DNA from: Ferrovibrio terrae
GTDB taxonomy: Bacteria; Pseudomonadota; Alphaproteobacteria; Ferrovibrionales; Ferrovibrionaceae
Reading direction: 5' to 3'
Assembly (NCBI RefSeq): GCF_007197755.1
Contig: NZ_CP041636.1
Span: 3,756,001-3,820,000, forward strand
DNA: 64,000 nucleotides
Under the pieces are notes generated by a model. The model did no database searches and was not told where the DNA came from. It worked only from the letters and a program-made list of their open reading frames with translations. The position numbers were made by a program, and so were the translations under genes. Position 1 is the first letter of the stretch. Every line of letters starts with the position of its first letter. Positions 25,895-35,675 of this stretch are shown in pieces.

Positions 25895-26437
25895 TCACCT
25901 GATCAGGCCTGACAATGTCTTGAAAGCCGGATGAGATGCCGTGCCCAGCCATTCGAAAATGCACATTTCGGTGGTCACCAGCGTGATGCCAGCCGCCGCC
26001 ATGCGATCGCGCGCCACCATCGCACTGTCGGGATGGCGCGAGGAGATTGCATCGGCGACGACCGTCACGCGAATACCCGCGGCCGCCATATCGAGCGCGG
26101 TCTGCAGGACGCAGACATGCGCCTCGACGCCAGTGATGACGGCCGCCGGTCGCGACACCTTCTCGATATGCGCGCGAACGGTGTCGTCGCCCCAGGCGGA
26201 GAAGTGCATCTTTTCCAGCGTCGGACTTTCGCCGGCCGCAGCGCGAATTTCCGGCACCGTGCGCCCCAGTCCCTTGGGATACTGCTCGGTCAGCAAGGCG
26301 GGAATCTGCAGAATATTCGCTGCCTGCAGCAGGATTCCCGCATTGCGCTGCACGCGCACGCCATCATGGATCGCCGGTAGCAGGCGATCCTGGATATCGA
26401 TGGTGATCAGCAGGGTCTGATCGGCGGTCAGCAGCAT
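25895..26437 (-). CDS. Isochorismatase-like cysteine hydrolase
   Basis: A 180-residue cysteine hydrolase of the isochorismatase-like (YcaC-type) family. Family signatures are the early aspartate in ITIDIQDRLLPAI, the lysine-bearing EQYPKGLG, and the nucleophile cysteine in ITGVEAHVCVLQTALDM. Such enzymes hydrolyse C-N or vinyl-ether bonds in small molecules; many remain of unknown substrate. The start ATG at 26437 has an AAGGAT element about 12 bases upstream. A downstream alpha/beta hydrolase 29 bases away on the same strand suggests a two-gene unit. The gene is divergent from an active diguanylate cyclase. Confidence 0.85.
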   Translation of the reverse strand: MLLTADQTLLITIDIQDRLLPAIHDGVRVQRNAGILLQAANILQIPALLTEQYPKGLGRTVPEIRAAAGESPTLEKMHFSAWGDDTVRAHIEKVSRPAAVITGVEAHVCVLQTALDMAAAGIRVTVVADAISSRHPDSAMVARDRMAAAGITLVTTEMCIFEWLGTASHPAFKTLSGLIR

Positions 26438-26570
26438 GAGTGCGGGAATCCTTGCGCTCCGGATGAAAATAGGGCCTGACCTTGGCAAATACCACCGCGC
26501 GAGCCGGCCAGCGTTGCTTTTTAGCGCACCTACAGTGCAAAATTGACCACCGTCCGCTTTCACAGTAGCC

Positions 26571-27752
26571 ATGACTCTCGATACACCCACAGTCGCATTC
26601 GTCACCGTTCTGGTCGTGTGTCTGCAAGGCGGAATTCTCACCGCTCTCTGGCTGATCCATCGCGACATGCGAGGCATTGGCTTCTGGGCCGTCGGCGCGC
26701 TGGTCGTCGCGCTGGGCGTGCTGGGAGCTTTCCTGCGCAGCGACTCCCTGCCCTCCGCCGCCCTGGCAGCTGCCAATATCGCGATCGTCACCGGCCTGAC
26801 CATCACATGGTGGGGCGTCGATGCCTTCTTCGGACGTCGCCCCGGCTACGGCCTCGGCCTGGCCATCCTCGCGATCACTGCCACCGGGGTTGTCTATTTT
26901 ATCGTCACCGAGAATTCGCGTGCCCGCATCATCTTCCTGCTCGGCATTTTCGTCTTGATGGCAGGATTACGCCTTTACAGCCTGCTGCGCGAGGTGACTC
27001 CCGGCACGCGCTTTTCACAATTCCTGACCAGCATGGCGCTGGGCGCGCAGGCCATCTATTACCTGGTGCTGGCGACCACCGTGTTCAGTCTGCCGCCGGT
27101 CGAGAAACCGCTGGCGCAGGTTCCCTTCTTCGGCTGGCTGTTCCTGATCCCGATGCTGCTCTCGATCGTGGTCGTGTTCGGTATCGTGCTGCTGGTCAAC
27201 CAGACGATCGCGACCCGGCTGAAGGAATCGGCGCGCCGCGATGCGCTGACCGAGGCGCTGACCCGTCGTGCCATGGAAGAAATGGCGGAACATGAACTGG
27301 CGCGCAGCCGGCGGCATGACCTGCCGCTCAGCCTGCTGCTGCTCGACATCGATCATTTCAAGCTGGTCAACGACCAGTATGGCCATGCTGCCGGCGATGC
27401 CGCATTGCGTCAGTTCGCCTCCGCCGTGCGCGGTTGCCTGCGCCGCGAGGATGTCTTCGGCCGGCTCGGCGGCGAGGAATTCTGCGCGTTGCTGCCCAGC
27501 ACCGCGGTAGGCGGCGCCGCGCAGCTCGCCGAACGCATTCGCCAGTCGGTCGCCAACCTGGCGGTCGAGGCCGGTGGCAATCGTCTGTCGCTGAAGGTCA
27601 GCATTGGTGTCGCCAGCCTTGGCGACCATGCCGGCAGCTGGGACGAACTGGTCAACCAGGCAGACCGCGCGATGTATGCCGCCAAGCGCGCCGGGCGCAA
27701 CCGCGTGATCGTCGGCAATGCCGAGCCGGCGTCGGCAGAACAGCCCGGTTAG
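26571..27752 (+). CDS. Membrane-bound diguanylate cyclase
   Basis: A 393-residue protein with about six to seven N-terminal membrane helices (residues 8-215) and a complete GGDEF domain. The active site is GGEEF in FGRLGGEEFCALLPS, the metal/substrate motif LLLDIDHFKLVNDQYGHAAGD is intact, and an RRED inhibitory site precedes the active site by the usual spacing. It should make c-di-GMP from two GTP molecules, with product inhibition, in response to a membrane-sensed cue. It shares the overall layout of the degenerate protein at 23971-25170, which suggests duplication followed by loss of activity in the latter. Confidence 0.92.
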   Translation: MTLDTPTVAFVTVLVVCLQGGILTALWLIHRDMRGIGFWAVGALVVALGVLGAFLRSDSLPSAALAAANIAIVTGLTITWWGVDAFFGRRPGYGLGLAILAITATGVVYFIVTENSRARIIFLLGIFVLMAGLRLYSLLREVTPGTRFSQFLTSMALGAQAIYYLVLATTVFSLPPVEKPLAQVPFFGWLFLIPMLLSIVVVFGIVLLVNQTIATRLKESARRDALTEALTRRAMEEMAEHELARSRRHDLPLSLLLLDIDHFKLVNDQYGHAAGDAALRQFASAVRGCLRREDVFGRLGGEEFCALLPSTAVGGAAQLAERIRQSVANLAVEAGGNRLSLKVSIGVASLGDHAGSWDELVNQADRAMYAAKRAGRNRVIVGNAEPASAEQPG

Positions 27753-27802
27753 TTGCTCAGCAAGCCTGGTTGCTGAGTAAGACTAGTTGCTGAGTAAAAC
27801 TG
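27752..27802. repeat. Three tandem 17-bp units between convergent genes
   Basis: Units GTTGCTCAGCAAGCCTG, GTTGCTGAGTAAGACTA and GTTGCTGAGTAAAACTG follow each other without gaps. The second and third agree at 15 of 17 positions. The third lies inside the 3' end of the universal stress protein gene and the first begins at the cyclase stop. Unit 1 and unit 2 can also pair (TTGCTCAGCAA with TTGCTGAGTAA), forming a hairpin. Confidence 0.75.
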
Positions 27803-28619
27803 GCAGCGTCATGTTGCCCAGCACGGTTTCCGTCACACCGCCGAACACCATCTCGCGCAGGCGCGAATGGCCGAAGGCGCCCATCACCATCATGTCGCAG
27901 CCGCGCGACTTGGCTTCGTTCAGCAGCGCCTGCCCCACCTTGGCGCCATTGGGGGCGATCACCGCGCTTTCCAGCCGCAGGCCGTGGCGCTGCAGGTGGT
28001 CGGCGATTTCCGCCAGCGCGGCACGCCCCTTGCGCTCGGGACCGAGCGTGATCAGATGCACCATCTCGGCGCCGCGCAGCAGCGGCATGGCGTCATGCAG
28101 CGCGCGCGCCGCCTCGCGCTTGCCGTTCCAGGCCACCAGAATGCGGCGGCCGAGATCGGGCTGGCTGCCGGCATAGGGCACCGCCAGGATCGGCCGGCCG
28201 GCCTGCAGCGCCAGTTCATGCGGCAGCACATCCGTGCCGTAGGGAATGCTCGCCGGGTCGCTCGGATTGGGATCGGGCTGGCCGACGATGGCGATGTCGC
28301 TGCAGCGTGCCGCCAGCCGCAGCGCCTCCACCGGCGCCAGGTCGCTGCTGAGCCAGCGATGCTCGATGCCAGCGGCTGTGCAGGTGGCGAGGAATTCCTC
28401 CTTGGCGCCGACCGAGGCTTTCTGCGCCTCGTCCATCTGCTTCTGGATCAGCTCTGTCGGAATATACTCGCCCATATAATAAGGCACGTTCGGCGGCGGC
28501 ACCGTGTACAGCCCGCTGATGCGCGCGCCAAAGCGGCGCGCCATAGCGATGGCAATCTGCGTGCGCGCAGCATTGCGCGGGTCAAGCGTAAGATGAACCA
28601 CGATATCGCGGTAACTCAT
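27783..28619 (-). CDS. Universal stress protein (tandem UspA domains)
   Basis: A 278-residue universal stress protein with two UspA-like halves: residues about 1-150 (MSYRDIVVHLTLDP to PILAVPYAG) and 155-278 (RRILVAWNGKREAARALHDAM to LPVLLSN). The second half carries a nucleotide-binding-like GAFGHSRLREMVFGGVTETV, close to G2xG9xG(S/T) but ending GG. A strong AGGAGG site stands seven bases before the ATG at 28619. Such proteins confer tolerance to stress or growth arrest; no specific trigger is evident here. Its last codons lie in a tandem 17-bp repeat shared with the downstream convergent region. Confidence 0.9.
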   Translation of the reverse strand: MSYRDIVVHLTLDPRNAARTQIAIAMARRFGARISGLYTVPPPNVPYYMGEYIPTELIQKQMDEAQKASVGAKEEFLATCTAAGIEHRWLSSDLAPVEALRLAARCSDIAIVGQPDPNPSDPASIPYGTDVLPHELALQAGRPILAVPYAGSQPDLGRRILVAWNGKREAARALHDAMPLLRGAEMVHLITLGPERKGRAALAEIADHLQRHGLRLESAVIAPNGAKVGQALLNEAKSRGCDMMVMGAFGHSRLREMVFGGVTETVLGNMTLPVLLSN

Positions 28620-28805
28620 CGCGCGGCCTCCTGTGTTATGGCCGTGCCGCTTATCCCCCGGCAGCATCGACCCGTCTTTATCGGAAGTGCAGATGATCTA
28701 CTGGCCTAGACTTTAGGCAGCCGGACGCGCCGAGGCAAGGACGGCCTGTCGCCATCCCGCCCCTGTTTATCGTTCGTTTATAGGCGAATCAGGCGGCGGC
28801 CAGCC

Positions 28806-29847
28806 TTACGCGGCAGCCTGGGCCTTCCACGGCGGCAGGCGGTTTTCCTCGACCGCATGGCAGGCCACGGCGCCGCCCTCGACCGGCAGCGCCTTCGGCA
28901 CTTCGCGCTTGCAGCGGTCGTTGGCCAGCGGGCAGCGCGGATGGAAGCTGCAGCCTGGCGGCGGATTGAGCGGGCTGGGCACCTCGCCGGCCACCGGCGT
29001 GCGGGCCCGGCCGGTCATGTCGAGATCGGGGATCGCATCCAGCAGCATGCGCGTATAGGGATGCAGCGGCCGGTCGAACAGCGTCTTGGTGTCAGCCCAT
29101 TCCACAAGGCGGCCGAGATACATCACGCCGACCTTGTCGGAGACATGATAGACCACCGCGAGATTGTGGCTGATGAACAGATACGTCAGCCCGAGCTTGC
29201 GCTGCAGGTCCTTCATCAAATTGAGAATCTGCGCCTGCACCGAGACGTCGAGCGCCGAGGTCGGCTCGTCGCAGACCAGGAATTCCGGCTCGCCGGCGAG
29301 TGCGCGCGCGATCGAGATGCGCTGGCGCTGACCGCCGGAGAATTCATGCGGATACTTGCGCGCATCCAGCGGCGACAGGCCGACCTGGGCCAGCAGTTCG
29401 CCGACCCGCTTGTCGATCTCGGCGCGGTTGGTGAGCAGCCGGCGGAAGCGCAGCGGCTCGGCCACAATGTCGCCCACGCGCCAGCGCGGATTGAGCGACG
29501 CATACGGGTCCTGGAAGATCATCTGCATCCGGCCCTGAATGTCCGGATGCTTGGCGCGGTCGGCGCCGCTGCCGATTTCCACGCCTTCAAAATTGATCGA
29601 GCCATCGCTCGGCTCATACAGGCCGACGATCAGCCGCGCCACGGTCGACTTGCCGCAGCCGGACTCGCCCACCAGGCTGAAGGTCTCGCCCGCCCTGATC
29701 GAGAAATTCACGCCGTCCACAGCGCGCACGATGCTGCGACCCTTGCCTTCCAGCAGGCGGTTCAGCAGGGGCGCGGAGACGTCGAAGACGCGCTTCAGAT
29801 TGGTGACGGTGAGCATCGGAACGGAGAAGTCTCTGGTGCGGGTGGGC

Positions 29848-29855
<8 letters not shown>
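28806..29855 (-). CDS. Peptide ABC transporter ATP-binding protein (DppF/OppF type)
   Basis: A 349-residue ATPase, the fifth gene of a peptide-type ABC operon. It contains Walker [10 protein letters not shown], the Q-loop [11 protein letters not shown], signature [16 protein letters not shown], Walker [15 protein letters not shown] and the C-terminal oligopeptide-ABC cysteine region [21 protein letters not shown]. The last region is typical of DppD/DppF-like subunits and in some cases binds an Fe-S cluster. The start overlaps the end of the preceding ATPase gene by eight bases. It energises uptake through the two permeases encoded upstream. The solute may be a dipeptide, oligopeptide or related compound. 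Confidence 0.93.
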
Positions 29856-30831
<976 letters not shown>

Positions 30832-30838
30832 GGGGGTA

Positions 30839-31762
30839 TTACCGGAGCTTTGGATTGAGGGCATCGCGCAGCCAGTCACCCAGCAGGTTGACCGACAACA
30901 CGAGAATGGCAAGCGCCGCACCGGGGAAGATGGTGATCCACCACTCGCCCGACAACAGGAATTGCTGGCCGGTATTGATCAGGGTCCCAAGCGACGGCTG
31001 GGTCGGCGGCAGGCCGACACCCAGGAAGCTCAGCGTAGCTTCGGTGATCACGGCGAGCGCCAGGTTGATAGTGGCGATCACCAGCACCGGGCCCAGCACG
31101 TTGGGCAACACATGGCGCAGCGCGATCAGCGGCCCGGGCAGGCCGATCACGCGGGCTGCCTGCACATATTCCTTGTTCTTTTCGACCAGCACCTGACCAC
31201 GCACGGTGCGGGCATACTGCACCCAGTAGCTGAGGCCGATGGAGACGATCAGCACGGTGATTGCTGCCTGACTGTGCTTGTCGGCGCCCAGCAGCCCGCG
31301 GGTGACACCATCGACCAGCATGGCAATCAGGATGGCCGGGAAGGACAGCTGAACATCCGCCACGCGCATGATGAAGGCATCGACCGCGCCGCCCATGTAA
31401 CCGGCGAGCAGGCCGAGCGTGATGCCCAGCGTCATGGCGAAGACGACGGCAAGGAAACCGACGCTGAGCGACGTGCGCGAGCCATACATGATGGTCGAGA
31501 GAATATCGCGGCCCTGGTCATCGGTACCGAACAGGAACTGCGGCTCACCGCCCTCTTCCCAGGCCGGCGGCTTGAAACCATCGGAGAGATTGAGTGATGC
31601 CAGATCGAACGGATTGTGCGGTGCCAGCAGCGGCGCGCCATAGGCGCCGATGAAGAACAGCGCGGTGACCGCAGCCGAGACCATCACCAGCTTATTGCGG
31701 GTGAAGCTGTACCAGATGTCGCTGTCGCGCGCGCGGCGCCAGTATTCGGCAAGCAGGCTCAT
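30839..31762 (-). CDS. Peptide ABC transporter permease (DppC type)
   Basis: A 307-residue inner-membrane permease of the DppC/OppC group. It has an N-terminal OppC-N segment (WYSFTRNKLVMVSAAVTALFF), the motif GTDDQGRDILSTIMYGSRTSL typical of DppC proteins, and the EAA-loop region VQAARVIGLPGPLIALRHVLPN that contacts the ATPase. About six membrane segments are apparent. Its ATG overlaps the last base of the upstream dppB-type stop codon. It forms the channel with the DppB-type subunit. Confidence 0.93.
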   Translation of the reverse strand: MSLLAEYWRRARDSDIWYSFTRNKLVMVSAAVTALFFIGAYGAPLLAPHNPFDLASLNLSDGFKPPAWEEGGEPQFLFGTDDQGRDILSTIMYGSRTSLSVGFLAVVFAMTLGITLGLLAGYMGGAVDAFIMRVADVQLSFPAILIAMLVDGVTRGLLGADKHSQAAITVLIVSIGLSYWVQYARTVRGQVLVEKNKEYVQAARVIGLPGPLIALRHVLPNVLGPVLVIATINLALAVITEATLSFLGVGLPPTQPSLGTLINTGQQFLLSGEWWITIFPGAALAILVLSVNLLGDWLRDALNPKLR

Positions 31763-32745
31763 CACTTGCTCCCTGTCCGGCCCTGCGCGCGCAGGCGAGG
31801 ATCGACCACGAAATACAGCATGTCGACGATAAGATTGATCACCACGAACACGAAACCGATCATGACTAGGTAAGTCGACATCACCGGAATGTCGGCATAG
31901 ACGACCGACTGCAGGAACAGCAGTCCGACGCCCGGCCATGAGAACACTGTCTCGGTGATGATTGCGAAGGCGATGATCGCGCCCAGCTGCAGGCCGGTAA
32001 TCGTGATCACCGGCACCAGAGTATTCTTGAGCGCATGACCGAAATGCACGGCGCGATTGGACAGGCCACGGGCGCGCGCGAACTTGATATAGTCGGTGCG
32101 CAGCACTTCCAGCATTTCCGACCGCACCAGACGCATGATCAGGGTCAGCTGGAACAGGCCGAGCGTGATCGCCGGCAGGATGATGGCCTTCAGGCCGCTG
32201 ATCGTGAACAGGCCCGTGGACCAGAAGCCCAGATTGATCGTCTCGCCGCGACCGAACGACGGCAGCCAGCCGAGGATCACGGCAAAGATGTAGATCAGCA
32301 GGATGCCGATCAGGAAGGTGGGCAGCGAAATGCCGATCAGCGAGACCGTCATCATGCCACGCGACAGCCAGCTGTTGGGATACAGCCCGGCGAACACGCC
32401 CATGGGAATGCCGGCGGCCAGCGCGAAGATCGCGGCGACCAGACTGAGTTCCAGGGTGGCGGGCAGGCGATCAGCGATCATGCGGCCGACCGGCTCGGTG
32501 GTCCGATAGCTCAGGCCGAACTTGCCCTGCAGGGCATTGACGACAAAGCGGCCGAAGCGCACCGGCATCGGGTCATCGATGCCCAGGCTCTTGCGAAGCT
32601 CGACGATCTGGTCGACCGGCGTGTCCTGACCGACGATGTTGGCGACCGGATCGCCAACGAAAGTGAACATCGCGAAGGAGACGAAGGCGACCGCCAGCAT
32701 CACCAGCGCGGCCTGCACAAGGCGGCGTACAATAAAAGCAATCAT
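31762..32745 (-). CDS. Peptide ABC transporter permease (DppB type)
   Basis: A 327-residue inner-membrane permease of the DppB/OppB group. The N-terminus IVRRLVQAALVMLAVAFVSFAMF, the motif LGIDDPMPVRFGRFVVNALQGKFGLSY... in the first loop (typical of DppB, ending in GKFGLSYR) and the EAA loop FARARGLSNRAVHFGHALKNTLVP identify it. Six membrane segments are expected. It lies 66 bases downstream of the binding-protein gene; that gap holds a very stable hairpin that may set the ratio of binding protein to permease. Confidence 0.92.
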   Translation of the reverse strand: MIAFIVRRLVQAALVMLAVAFVSFAMFTFVGDPVANIVGQDTPVDQIVELRKSLGIDDPMPVRFGRFVVNALQGKFGLSYRTTEPVGRMIADRLPATLELSLVAAIFALAAGIPMGVFAGLYPNSWLSRGMMTVSLIGISLPTFLIGILLIYIFAVILGWLPSFGRGETINLGFWSTGLFTISGLKAIILPAITLGLFQLTLIMRLVRSEMLEVLRTDYIKFARARGLSNRAVHFGHALKNTLVPVITITGLQLGAIIAFAIITETVFSWPGVGLLFLQSVVYADIPVMSTYLVMIGFVFVVINLIVDMLYFVVDPRLRAQGRTGSK

Positions 32746-32771
32746 GGGGGCAATGTCCCTAACGGGAGCGA

Positions 32772-32789
32772 CCCGGGCCGAAGCCCGGG
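32772..32789 (-). promoter_or_regulatory. Stable cUUCGg hairpin between binding-protein and permease genes
   Basis: On the minus strand CCCGGGC-TTCG-GCCCGGG gives a seven-pair all-GC stem closed by a UUCG tetraloop, with no T-run after it. Such hairpins between the binding-protein and permease genes of ABC operons usually protect the upstream mRNA from 3' decay or partially attenuate downstream transcription. Function here is inference. Confidence 0.7.
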
Positions 32790-32811
32790 CCGTCCGTTTG
32801 AGATAACTGGC

Positions 32812-34428
32812 TTACTTGATCTTGACGAAGCGCAGCGGGAAGTAGTTGTCCGCCGGCTGCACGAGATCGACCGTGTCCTTCGCGGCCCACACCACGAACT
32901 GCTGATGCAGCGGGATGTAGCCGAAGTCATCGAGGTAAGCCTTGGTGGCTTCCTTGATCATCGCGTCGCGCTTCGCCTTGTCGGTCTCCTGCTCCATCTT
33001 GTCGGAGAGCTCGTCGACCTTCTTGTTCGAATAGCCGCCCGCGTTGAACAGGCCCTTCTTGCTGGTGGCGCTCGGAGTCTGGATCAGCGACTCGAAGACG
33101 TTATGCACGTCGTAGGTCGCGGCCGGCGACCAGCCCAGCATGTAGAAGCTGGTGTTCGGCGACTTCTCGATATCCGACGCGGTGCGCAGGATCTTCGCGA
33201 AGTACTTCGAACGGGTCTGGGCCAGCAGGTTCACCTTGATGCCGACCTTCGCCAGCATGGCAACCGACGCCTGGCAGATCGCTTCGTCGTTGATGTAGCG
33301 ATCGTTCGGGCAGTCCATGCCGACTTCGAAGCCGTTCGGATAACCGGCTTCGCTCAGCAGCTTCTTTGACAGTTCGGGATCGAACTTCGGACGCACGTCC
33401 AGTTCCTTGTCGTAGCCATTCAGACCCTGGCCCACCATGAGGGCGCTCGGACGCGACTGGTTACGCATGACAGTGCGCTTGATCGCCTCAACGTCGATGG
33501 CGCGATAGAACGCTTCACGGACCTTCTTGTCCTTGAAGGGGTTCTTGCCCTTGACGTTCGACTCCGGCAGCTCGTCGAGCTGCTGGTTGAAGCCGAGGAA
33601 GACGATGCGGGTTTCCGGGCCATCGATGATCCGGCGACCGGCCGTCTTGCGGATGCGCTCGGCATCCTGCGGCGGCACGGTGTAGACCATGTCGATTTCG
33701 CCCGACAGCAGAGCCGCGACACGGGTGGCGTCATTGGCGATGCGCTGGAAGATCACCTCGGTGAGGTTATGTTCCGGCTTGTCCCACCAGCCCTTGTTCG
33801 GCTCGAGAACCGTACGCACGTCCGGCTCGCGCACCTTCACGACGAAGGGACCGGTGCCGTTCGAGTTGCGGGTGGCGAAGTTTTCTTCGTTCTTCGTCAT
33901 GTCGGCGGCGAACTGGGCATTGTTCTTCTCAGCCCAGGCCTTCGACATGATGCCGATCAGCGCCAGCTTATCGGCCAGCAGCGGATCCGGATACTTGGTG
34001 TCGATCTCGACGACGAAGTCGCTGACCTTGCGCACTTCCTTCACCGAAGTGAAGTTGCCGCCGAGGTTCGAGCCCTTGCCCATCGCGCGATTGTACGAGA
34101 ACACCACGTCGTCGGCCGTGAAGGCCTCACCGCCGGTGAACTTCACGCCCTGGCGCAGTTCGAAGCGCCACAGGGTCGGGCTCGGGTTGCCCCACTTCGT
34201 CGCCAGCGACGGCTCGAGCTTCAGGTTACGGTCACGACGCACGATCGGCTCGTAGACATTGGCCATGAAGGTGAGCAGGAACGTCTCGTTGCGGGCGTAT
34301 GGATCCATCGAGCTGACGTCGCCGTCATTGCTCCACTTGAACGTCTTGGCCGAAGCCGGCTGTGCGCCGAGCAGAGCGACCGTGGCAACCGCTGCAATCA
34401 GCGACGCCTTGAAGAACTTGCTTTGCAT
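32812..34428 (-). CDS. Peptide ABC transporter substrate-binding protein
   Basis: A 538-residue periplasmic solute-binding protein of family 5 (DppA/OppA type). A signal peptide with cleavage at PASA-KTF (about residue 28) is followed by the domain hallmarks DGDVSSMDPYARNETF, LEPSLATKW and the family-5 motif KFTGGEAFTADDVVFSYNRAMG. It delivers its ligand to the DppBC-type permease. The operon order is binding protein, two permeases, two ATPases. A ribosome site GAGAAGGAATAGGGG precedes the ATG. The ligand cannot be predicted; adjacent aspartoacylase-family and LysE-type genes hint at amino-acid derivatives. Confidence 0.92.
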   Translation of the reverse strand: MQSKFFKASLIAAVATVALLGAQPASAKTFKWSNDGDVSSMDPYARNETFLLTFMANVYEPIVRRDRNLKLEPSLATKWGNPSPTLWRFELRQGVKFTGGEAFTADDVVFSYNRAMGKGSNLGGNFTSVKEVRKVSDFVVEIDTKYPDPLLADKLALIGIMSKAWAEKNNAQFAADMTKNEENFATRNSNGTGPFVVKVREPDVRTVLEPNKGWWDKPEHNLTEVIFQRIANDATRVAALLSGEIDMVYTVPPQDAERIRKTAGRRIIDGPETRIVFLGFNQQLDELPESNVKGKNPFKDKKVREAFYRAIDVEAIKRTVMRNQSRPSALMVGQGLNGYDKELDVRPKFDPELSKKLLSEAGYPNGFEVGMDCPNDRYINDEAICQASVAMLAKVGIKVNLLAQTRSKYFAKILRTASDIEKSPNTSFYMLGWSPAATYDVHNVFESLIQTPSATSKKGLFNAGGYSNKKVDELSDKMEQETDKAKRDAMIKEATKAYLDDFGYIPLHQQFVVWAAKDTVDLVQPADNYFPLRFVKIK

Positions 34429-34538
34429 CGTCCCCTATTCCTTCTCCCAACGAATGATATCGACCTGTATTTTCAGACCGAATGCTGACAGGCCCGCCCC
34501 CGCGGTGCCTGCAGCGCTGGGCGGATCATAGGCGGGGG

Positions 34539-34568
34539 GACGTATATACGTCTACTGCTGACTGTAAA
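34539..34568 (-). promoter_or_regulatory. Predicted promoter and palindromic operator of the peptide ABC operon
   Basis: GACGTATATACGTC at 34539-34552 is a perfect 14-bp palindrome. On the minus strand TTTACA (34563-34568) and TATACG (34541-34546) are 16 bases apart, so the palindrome would cover the -10 box. This arrangement suits a repressor site controlling the ABC operon that starts at 34428. The regulator is unknown. Confidence 0.45.
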
Positions 34569-34580
34569 AACATCAGGGCC

Positions 34581-34613
34581 AAAAAAACGGCCCCGTGCCT
34601 GCCCTTAAGGCAC
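34581..34613 (-). terminator. Probable terminator after the aspartoacylase-family gene
   Basis: On the minus strand GTGCCT-loop-AGGCAC is followed by GGGGCCG and seven T residues. The stem is only six pairs and the spacing to the T-run is longer than ideal, so it is a moderate candidate. It separates the LysE/aspartoacylase unit from the ABC operon. Confidence 0.45.
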
Positions 34614-34708
34614 TTCCGGGCGGAATTAACGCCGCGGGTAAATGGACCAATCTGCGCCGGAATGGTTCATATTCCGGGCGCTGCGCGACATGGTAAATGC
34701 GGGTGCAC

Positions 34709-35665
34709 TTACGACAGGCGGCGCGCCAGAGACACCACATCCCTGCCCTTCACGATCCGGCGAGCCGGCATCACCAGCGTGCAGCCTTCCGCCGGCGCAC
34801 GCAGTTCCTCATCGCCATCGGTGGCGATCAGGGCGCCGGCGGGCAATTCCTCAAAGCCAATGAAATCGCCGGCAAAGCGGAAGCGGTCGGTCTTGGCGAC
34901 CATCACGTCGGTCACTTCGTAGCGTTTCGGCGCGCCGGCTTCGGCCTTGTATTGCGCCGCGAGATCGGTCGGGATCAGTCCGTAGAAGTCGAGGAAGCGC
35001 ATGGTGACGGAGATCGCGATCTCGCCGCTGCTACGTGCAAAATGCTGGCCGCACTCTACCACCACTGCGAGCGGACTCGCGTCAGCTTTCCCGAATGCGC
35101 CGTACTGGATCAGCGGCCGGCCGGGATGCTTTACACCCGGAAGGATTACGTGATGCAGCGGCGAATGCAGATGGCGGGCCAGCGGATCGAGCTTGGCATG
35201 CGGCTCGTAGATCAGCATCGACGGCACGGCATAGGAGGTGGAATGCAGATCGAGCAGGCCATCGGCCTCAGCGTAGATATGCCGCAGCGCACGGGCGCGT
35301 TTCACATCCACGGTGGCATCGGGACCTTCCAGCGTGTCGGTATCCCAGACGCGGTTGAAGTCGCGCTCGACATAGCGGGAGTCGAAAGGCTTGGCCGGAT
35401 CGAAGTTGTGATAGGCATCCACATTGGCGAAGGCCAGCGTCAGCTTGCCGCGCCGCGGGCGGATGTTGTGCTCGAACAGGTGCGTCACGGCGATCATGCC
35501 GCAGAATTCGTTGCCATGCGTCAGGCCGTTCACGATCACATGCGGACCCGGCCGGCCCGAATCGAAGGTGTGCACGTAATCGACGCCGCGATTGCCCGTG
35601 CGATAGGCTGAAAGATCCTTCGGCGTCACTTCGATCGGCGGCAGTTCCAGATGCTGACTCGTCAT
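34709..35665 (-). CDS. Succinylglutamate desuccinylase/aspartoacylase family protein
   Basis: A 318-residue zinc carboxypeptidase-like deacylase of the AstE/AspA family. Zinc ligands are visible in GLTHGNEFCG (HxxE) and in ADGLLDLHST; the substrate-binding region FNRVWDTDT resembles the family's RxxNR/DFNR motif. Members cleave N-acyl groups from amino acids (N-succinylglutamate, N-acetylaspartate) or act on related amides. The C-terminal 80 residues form a beta-rich domain as in AstE-like proteins. It lies 10 bases after the LysE-type gene and just upstream of a peptide-type ABC operon, so a role in using N-acylated amino acids or peptides is plausible but unproven. Confidence 0.85.
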   Translation of the reverse strand: MTSQHLELPPIEVTPKDLSAYRTGNRGVDYVHTFDSGRPGPHVIVNGLTHGNEFCGMIAVTHLFEHNIRPRRGKLTLAFANVDAYHNFDPAKPFDSRYVERDFNRVWDTDTLEGPDATVDVKRARALRHIYAEADGLLDLHSTSYAVPSMLIYEPHAKLDPLARHLHSPLHHVILPGVKHPGRPLIQYGAFGKADASPLAVVVECGQHFARSSGEIAISVTMRFLDFYGLIPTDLAAQYKAEAGAPKRYEVTDVMVAKTDRFRFAGDFIGFEELPAGALIATDGDEELRAPAEGCTLVMPARRIVKGRDVVSLARRLS

Positions 35666-35675
35666 TGTGCTGTCT

